From positions 3,410,001 to 3,474,000 of the forward strand of contig NC_064679.1 in the NCBI RefSeq assembly GCF_023278565.1: a stretch of 64,000 bases of DNA, written 5' to 3'. How positions within the stretch are numbered: position 1 is the first letter of the stretch; the number at the start of each line of letters is the position of its first letter. The position numbers and the translations under genes were made by a program. Below, in pieces: positions 57,783 to 64,000 of the stretch. This DNA is from Colletotrichum lupini (lineage: Eukaryota > Ascomycota > Sordariomycetes > Glomerellales > Glomerellaceae). The notes beneath the pieces were generated by a model, which saw only the letters and a program-made list of their open reading frames with translations, was not told the origin of the DNA and did no database searches.

Positions 57783-60700
57783 ATGGCTGGTATGTACTCT
57801 TTGAAGCCTCTTCCCCCAAACGGATATGGTAGTTTCAATTCACGCTGGTAAGCTACCCCTCATTCCTCATAAAAGGCCAAGTTCTTCTCCCATCCTATAG
57901 CGTATAGCTTCGTGCTTCGTAATGTGCTGACAATTTGCCGTAATCAGACACAAGCCTTGTTGAATCCAAAAGACCCGACGTCCGCCTCAACCTCCCCCAA
58001 AAGAGGCCCCACGTTCTCGCTCCACGATGGTGACGCCGACTCTGACGGCGAATTGGGTGCGCTGGACTCTCGAGGCGACAATAGCTCCGAGGGGTCAGGG
58101 GGGCAAACTCCCGGTGATGCACCCGCGTCAGATGCAAACCCTTTGTCGCCCCATGGCCAGGAACACGATGGAGCGAGTCTGCAAGACGGCATGCTTCCTC
58201 GGGACCTCCCCACAAGGACCGCCTTCTACGACCCTGTTGCGGACCGCCAGATGAGCCAGACTGACGCCAAATTGTTTTACCAACGTAGCCAGGTCGGTCA
58301 GCTGAAGACGGGTAGTGGTGTGTGGTCTCAAGGCCATGCGACACCCCACGGAAGCCCAGTCATTGTCGGCTCTGAGCATCGTGACGTTTCTGCCGGCACT
58401 CGGAATCTCGACCATCCGATGGACTCATCTCCCCTAGGTAAAGGACAGGGCCAAGTGAGAGGCAAAGCTGCGGCACACGAAGAAATGATGCTGCCGGAAC
58501 CGACGCAGCAGCAGCAGCAGGCTGCCAGTGCAGAGCATTTCTCGCCTCCGCGGAACCAGCCTCTTCACGAAGTCGACCCCAGGCTTTTGAATAGTGAGTT
58601 CAGCAATCTGGGCCTGGGCCACGAGCCTGGCCCAAGTATTGGCATTACGAACCAGCCTGCTGCCCTTGGTGTTGCTGCCTTTTCAGATACCGATCCGCAC
58701 ATTACGGCCGAGCTCAGTGCTATCTCGAAGAATATCCAGAGCATCATGGACCTACGAGAGAGGTACATCGGACTTTCTCTCCAAAGGCCTGATGACAATC
58801 CTAGGGATGATCCTACTTGGTCGATATACCCACCTCCTCCCCAGCCAGCTTGGGGAGCCGAGCACGCAAGAGCTGCGGTTTCTGTCGAGCATACCACTAG
58901 CAACGCCAATAGCTTGAATGGCAGCATGGTCTTGCCATCATCTGCCACAGCGGCAAGTGACCACACAGGCCGTCGGGCACAGGATTCCGAAGCTAAGCCC
59001 ACATCGAAGAAGCGGAAGCCTGGCCAAGACATTGGAGAAGACTTCGATATGCAGGACCTGCTCCCAGTCCCCTCCGCCGACAAGATGACGTTTAAGCTTG
59101 ACGATAGTGGTGTCTATCAAGTATTCGATGACGCAGAGGCCGAGGCGAGAGGAAATCCGGTTATTCGGGTTCCTACTATCCGAGAGTTTTACATGGACCT
59201 GGATCAAATTCTGAGCATTTCCTCAGACGGACCAAGCAAGAGTTTCGCATTCCGTCGACTCCAGTATCTCGAAGGCAAATTCAATCTTTACGCCCTCCTC
59301 AACGAGTACCAGGAGACTGCGGACAGCAAAAAAGTCCCCCACAGAGACTTTTACAATGTGCGCAAGGTTGACACCCACGTTCACCACTCTGCTTGCATGA
59401 ACCAAAAACATCTCCTGCGTTTCATCAAGAGCAAGATGAAGAAGTGCCCGGACGAGGTTGTGCTTTTCCGCGACGACAGGCACCTAACTCTAGCGGAGGT
59501 GTTCCAGAGTATCAACCTCACCGCATACGACCTTTCCATTGACACTCTAGATATGCATGTAAGTTTTTGTCCTGGGGCCTTTTTTTTCTTGATACGTTCT
59601 GGACCTAATGACTAATACCTATCGAAAGGCGCACACGGATTCGTTCCACAGATTTGACAAGTTCAATCTCAAGTACAACCCAATTGGCGAATCCCGGCTT
59701 CGTACAATCTTCCTCAAGACAGACAACTTCATCAATGGCCGCTATTTGGCAGAAATCACCAAGGAGGTCATTGCTGATCTTGAATCGAGCAAGTACCAGA
59801 TGGTTGAATGGCGCATCTCCATTTACGGAAAGTCCCTTGACGAATGGGATAAGCTTGCGGCCTGGGTTGTTGACAACAAGCTTTTCTCCCACAACGTACG
59901 ATGGCTCATTCAGATTCCTCGTTTGTACGATGTGTACAAGGCCAGCGGGCTCATGGACACTTTCGAACAGGTGGTCAAAAATGTCTTTGAGCCCCTGTTC
60001 GAAGTCTCAAGAGATCCCTCGAGCCACCCAAAGCTGCATGTCTTCCTGCAGAGGGTGATTGGGTTCGACAGTGTCGACGACGAGAGCAAAATTGAGCGGC
60101 GCCTGTTCAAGAAGTTTCCCGTGCCTAAGGTTTGGGACTCGAAGCAAAACCCTCCCTACAGTTACTGGCTTTATTACCTGTTCTCCAACATGTCATCGCT
60201 CAACGCACTGCGCCAACGTCGGGGTTTCAACACGTTCGTGCTGCGACCACACTGTGGTGAGGCTGGTGACAGCGAGCATCTGGCTGTGGCTCTCCTTTGT
60301 TGCCACAGCATCAGTCATGGTCTCCTGCTACGCAAGGTTCCGCTTCTGCAGTACATTTTCTACCTTGAACAGATTGGCATCGCCATGTCGCCGCTGAGTA
60401 ACAACGCTTTATTCCTTGCTTATGAGAGGAACCCGTTTTACCAGTACTTCCGCCGGGGTCTCAATGTCTCGTTGTCGACGGACGATCCACTTCAATTCGC
60501 TTTTACAAAGGAGCCTCTCATGGAGGAGTACGCCGTGGCAGCCCAGATCTACAAGCTAAGCCCTGTGGACATGTGTGAACTCGCAAAGAATTCAGTCAAG
60601 CAGAGCGGCTTCGAAAGTGCGATTAAGGAGCAGTGGCTTGGACCCAACTTCAAGCTTCCGGGCAAGGCAGGTAACGCCATGGTAAAAACCAATGTGCCTG

Positions 60701-61154
60701 ATCGCAGGGAAGAATTCAGATACCAGACCCTGAGAGAGGAGCATGACATGTAAGCATCACGGTAGCGGAACTCCGACCAAGATCCAGGAGCATGCTAACG
60801 GGTAGTAGGCTTCACAAGTACATCAACTACGGTGCCAATGAAACCTCTGACTCGGCCGTCACAGCTGACCAGCAGAGTGTGGCCCAAAGCATCATCGGTG
60901 GACACCACCCAGCAGTGCAACGCGGGCCGGCCAGCGCGGGTGTTGACAGTGCCGCGGGTAACGGAGGTGGCACGCAGACAGCGGTGGGAGGACCCAACAG
61001 CGCAGCGGTCCTTGAAGATGATGTAGTTGCCTCCCCTGCCAGTCTCGCACCTTCTGGAGAAGCGTCGTGGTCAACTGACGGCCACACCTCGGGACGAGAT
61101 CCTAAATTGTTTCCTGGTGTTTTCAGCCGGGGTAGAACAGGGAGCAGCCAGTGA
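57783..61154 (+). CDS. amd1: AMP deaminase
   Basis: It deaminates AMP to IMP and ammonia in the purine nucleotide cycle, controlling adenylate charge. The inferred exons are 57783-57847, 57908-59558, 59629-60749 and 60809-61154, giving about 1060 residues. The first exon is the weak point: the frame upstream of 57948 has no ATG of its own, and the only start I can splice in frame is ATG 57783 using an acceptor at 57907, although a stronger branch/acceptor pair ends at 57947. The N-terminal 400 residues are hydrophilic and poorly conserved. The catalytic barrel follows, with the metal site [20 protein letters not shown] (about 507-526), [17 protein letters not shown], the [16 protein letters not shown] active-site His and the family signature [10 protein letters not shown] (about 853-862). 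The last exon adds [12 protein letters not shown] and a disordered Gly/Ser/Ala tail of about 100 residues. Confidence 0.93.
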
Positions 61155-62964
61155 GGTGACTGGCTGCGCTGACGTGGTGAAAGAGATGGGGAAAACAATC
61201 TGAGTCCGACATGGCGGATTGCAGATCGGAGACAAGGTTAAGGGGAAGCATTGGCTAATGCATTAAGATACCTGGATATAAGACATTTCTGCGGATATTC
61301 ACGAAACCATTCATGTGTGCGATAGTGAGTGATTTGATCGCTTGTTCAAACAAGGTGAACTGCCATGTTGCGGAGTGTTTCGATCTTCGGCCCGCAGTGA
61401 TCTTAACCTCATGAGCCAGAACTACCCGTCTCCGACAAGGCCATGGGACAGATGTCCACATTATGAACCGCTCTCTGTGGCAGTGTTCCATATCGGGCAG
61501 CGAAGCACGGGGGAGAGCCATTCGGGCCGCAGAGATGAGGTTCACTGAGCTTAGGGTGCCTCGAGGCGCAACACCAGGCATGGCACATTCCAATTTGAGG
61601 AAGGGCGTTGCGGGATGTAAATATTGTCATGGAAAGGTTATCATTGCGTCGAATTGTATCACAATGAAGAAACATGCAATGAGGAAGGTCCATTGACATT
61701 CTTCTGCGAAACAACATGGATAGAGTACCTATGCTGAGGAACATGCGCGCCAACCTGACAGATGACGCATGTGTATGTGTGTATATGCATCTACCCGTAT
61801 TTTCGAGTCTTCCGGTATGGGTGAACAGCCAGGTACCTGCCAGGTTTCTAACAATGACGGCGGCAGTGACGGATAACGGAGCCCCCCACCCAACTTTGCC
61901 TGCCACCCTGATTAGGTACAAAGTACCTCAAGGTATCTTCATCTTCCACCCTCCCCATGGCGCTGCTCGCAGTCCAGCTCAGCACCCAGAGCGTACCTAG
62001 GTAGGTTACCATTGTCATGCTCCACACCGGGCCAGTCTCACTCAGCGTACCGGTTCCAAGCCCAGCTCCTCCGGTTCCTAGTGCCCATGTATCACAGCCA
62101 CGACACCTCCACCATCATCGCATATGGCAATAATAGTGTCTAACGGATAACCGCAACTACCTGAGCACCCGCCACGATAATCACGTCTCCATCTCCCATT
62201 CCACCTTCTACCTTCCACCGATACGCCTTTGCTCGGTCAAGGTACCTTATTCCTTCAACCACCATCTTGCCTATCATATTAAATCAACAATCAATTCCTG
62301 TGGTACTGCACGAGCTGCCAAATCCCTGCAGCCGCAGTTACTGCCAGTCAAGCTCAACTCGCCTTCATTCATCATCCGTACCCACGAACCCACGAACTGA
62401 TGCGATCGCGATACCCGACATACTTGCAGAGTGCATACTAAACCGTTGCCTGATGACTTGTGAGTTTATTAAGAATATCTTTCATGGCAATTGTTTCGCG
62501 CTGTATTTAGTCCCGTCCACGCTCTCTGTACTTGCCTATCCTCCTCTGCTCCGCGACGTTGTCTAGGTAGTCTATGGCAGATGTCATCGTACGGCATTGC
62601 CTATCCGTTCCCCAATGCTCGATATATCTTCACTGACCCGGCCCTCTTGAACGTTTGGCTGTCTAGCTGTTTGGCGGCTCTGAAGTTGACCTCGGCCCAT
62701 TGTGTCTTTAGGAGCCTTTCGACGCCTGATCTCCCAATCATTGCGAGTTTTGAACCGTTGCCCATCCGCGGGGACGCCGGCAGCCAGCAGCGGCTTCTCC
62801 CCATACTGCCCTTCAGCTAGAAGTACGACACCCTCAACCACCCACTCGAACTGCGATCCTTCCGTCTCATGATACGCGGATTTCCCCGCACATAAACGCC
62901 TGCGCGATCATTTACCCTACTCGCGAATATTCCGGCGCACAGAAGCCCACGAAGCCCCGCCAAC
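61155..62964. other. AMP deaminase-SLA1 intergenic region
   Basis: No supported gene. TACCTAGGTAGG-type words occur at about 61913-61936, 61995-62007 and 62241. The stretch 62050-62960 is C/T-rich and should contain the SLA1 promoter and leader. Short frames such as 61409-61921 (minus) and 62491-62820 (plus) have no recognisable domain. Confidence 0.5.
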
Positions 62965-64000
62965 ATGGGATTCTTAGGAGTCTATAAGGCCGTCTATGAC
63001 TACCTTCCCCAAGCCGAAGGCGAGCTTGCCATCAACGATGGGGATATTCTCTACGTGCTTGAGAAGAACGCCGAGGATGATTGGTGGAAAGCAAAGAAAA
63101 AGGCTAGTGCCGACGACGAAGAAGAACCCGAAGGTCTCGTTCCGAATAATTATGTAGAAGAAGTAGGCGCACCTGAGGCCGCTCCCACCGAGGCTTCATT
63201 CAGCGTAGCGATGTGTATACTAACTTCATCTCAGGCACAACCTGTCGCAAAGGCGCGCGCTCTGTTTGAATATACTAGGCAAACAGACGAGGAGCTTTCC
63301 TTCCCCGAAGATGCTGTCCTCGACGTCTACGACACATCGGACCCTGACTGGATTCTGGTCGGTCTAGATGACGATTATGGCTTCGTACCTGCCAATTACA
63401 TTGAAGTTGGCGAAGCAGAGGATACTGCGGCTCAACCTTCGCCGCCTCCAACGTTACCGTCACGCACAAGTTCTGCTTCTGCTGTCACGGAAAGCTATTC
63501 GGAGAGGCCGGAGTCTGCCTACACACCAACCAACTCTAACGATAACAATCCCGCGGCGGCTCTGGCAGGTGTAATGGCGGGTCGTTCCGTCCCTCCACCG
63601 CGCGCTGCTACTCCCCCAATGTCACCGCAGTCCCCAGCATCAGAGCCATCGGATGAGGAGCCGGTTAGAAGCCCGGCTCTGCCCGCCCGTCCAATTTCAC
63701 AGGTCGCACCGGCACCCGCACGTATCCAATCTCAAAGATCGATTGACACCCGTCTGTATGACCAGGAACCCGAAGTCGAAGAACCACCTTATCGTGCGCC
63801 TGGTGGATTCCACATGTACAATATCAACGAGATGGTATCCGTGATGGGCAAGCGGAAAAAGATGCCCACCACTCTAGGTATCAATCTAGCAACTGGGAAC
63901 ATATTGATTGCCCCGGAGCGTGCCCAGGATGGTCCCTCACAAGAGTGGACAGCGGAGAAGATGACCCATTACTCTCGCGAGGGTAAGCACGTGTTCTTGG
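62965..64000 (+). CDS. sla1: Actin cytoskeleton-regulatory protein SLA1, 5' part
   Basis: This is an endocytic coat adaptor that links cargo, clathrin and the Arp2/3 activator machinery with actin at cortical patches. ATG 62965 (CAACATGGG) begins MGFLGVYKAVYDYLPQAEGE. Exon 1 is 62965-63162; an intron of 72 bp (63163-63234) has a perfect TACTAAC branch site and CTCAG acceptor, and its removal joins NYVEE to AQPVAKARALFEYTRQTDEE exactly as in the family. It is a multiple of three, so reading through would go unnoticed. The first SH3 domain lies at about 3-66 (DDWWKAK, VPNNYVEE) and the second at about 70-132 (DPDWILVG, GFVPANYIEV). A Ser/Pro-rich linker follows, then the fungal Sla1 segment with MYNINEMVSVMGKRKKMPTT and TLGINLATGNILIAPE. 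The third SH3, SHD domains and C-terminal repeats lie beyond the window. Confidence 0.95.
   Translation, partial: MGFLGVYKAVYDYLPQAEGELAINDGDILYVLEKNAEDDWWKAKKKASADDEEEPEGLVPNNYVEEVGAPEAAPTEASFSVAMCILTSSQAQPVAKARALFEYTRQTDEELSFPEDAVLDVYDTSDPDWILVGLDDDYGFVPANYIEVGEAEDTAAQPSPPPTLPSRTSSASAVTESYSERPESAYTPTNSNDNNPAAALAGVMAGRSVPPPRAATPPMSPQSPASEPSDEEPVRSPALPARPISQVAPAPARIQSQRSIDTRLYDQEPEVEEPPYRAPGGFHMYNINEMVSVMGKRKKMPTTLGINLATGNILIAPERAQDGPSQEWTAEKMTHYSREGKHVFL

Noticed and set aside
63163..63234. Reading SLA1 through without an intron
   Set aside because: The segment is in frame, but it has a perfect TACTAAC branch and CTCAG acceptor, and its removal restores the conserved junction between the two SH3 domains.

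Overview
The window is nuclear DNA of a filamentous ascomycete (Pezizomycotina, most likely Sordariomycetes). The evidence is short spliced introns (about 50-120 bp, GTRNGN donors, CTRAY-type branch sites), a fungal gene set (CCH1, SLA1, YEA4-type nucleotide-sugar transporter, GPI-type secreted protein), an intron-bearing nuclear tRNA-Ser, and AT-rich blocks with the signature of repeat-induced point mutation (RIP): CpA and TpG are almost absent inside them. The species cannot be named from the sequence alone.

Layout. 1-7190 is a RIP-saturated AT block with no genes, whose left end lies outside the window. 7191-12384 holds one credible small gene (7544-7831, minus) and one doubtful one (8446-8802, minus). 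12385-18890 (minus) is the large plasma-membrane calcium channel CCH1 in five exons. Between it and the next gene lies a 792-bp TIR element with TA target duplication (20005-20796). 22261-24671 (plus) is a PHD-finger chromatin protein of the Rsf1-like/DDT type. A 6.9-kb gene-free stretch follows, upstream of an HMG-box transcription factor (31548-33217). Then come EMC5 (34152-34669), the meiotic MutS homologue MSH5 (35528-38875, with an in-frame TAG), a CorA-like transporter (39730-41666), and two minus-strand genes: a cysteine-rich GPI-type secreted protein (41873-42668) and a conserved-looking unknown (43356-44390). A tRNA-Ser(UGA) gene is at 45025-45122.

45648-51085 is a second RIP-destroyed block. 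It is bounded by matching terminal inverted repeats and TA dinucleotides, so it reads as one 5.4-kb inactivated DNA transposon. It contains a 0.5-kb island (47559-48066) that escaped RIP. To its right is a compact plus-strand run of housekeeping genes: PP2A regulatory subunit B55 (52067-53944), a YEA4/SLC35B-type UDP-GlcNAc transporter (55626-57125), AMP deaminase (57783-61154) and the 5' part of the endocytic actin regulator SLA1 (62965 to the window end).

The genes do not form a biosynthetic cluster or an obvious functional system. They are ordinary core genes interrupted by heterochromatin-like transposon remains. The points most worth following are the two TA-flanked TIR elements with opposite RIP signatures, the RIP-free island, the nonsense codon in MSH5, and a palindromic TACCTAAGGTA-type motif that clusters in nearly every long intergenic region. 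Splice sites were placed by hand from reading frames, conserved residues and splice signals, with no transcript data.
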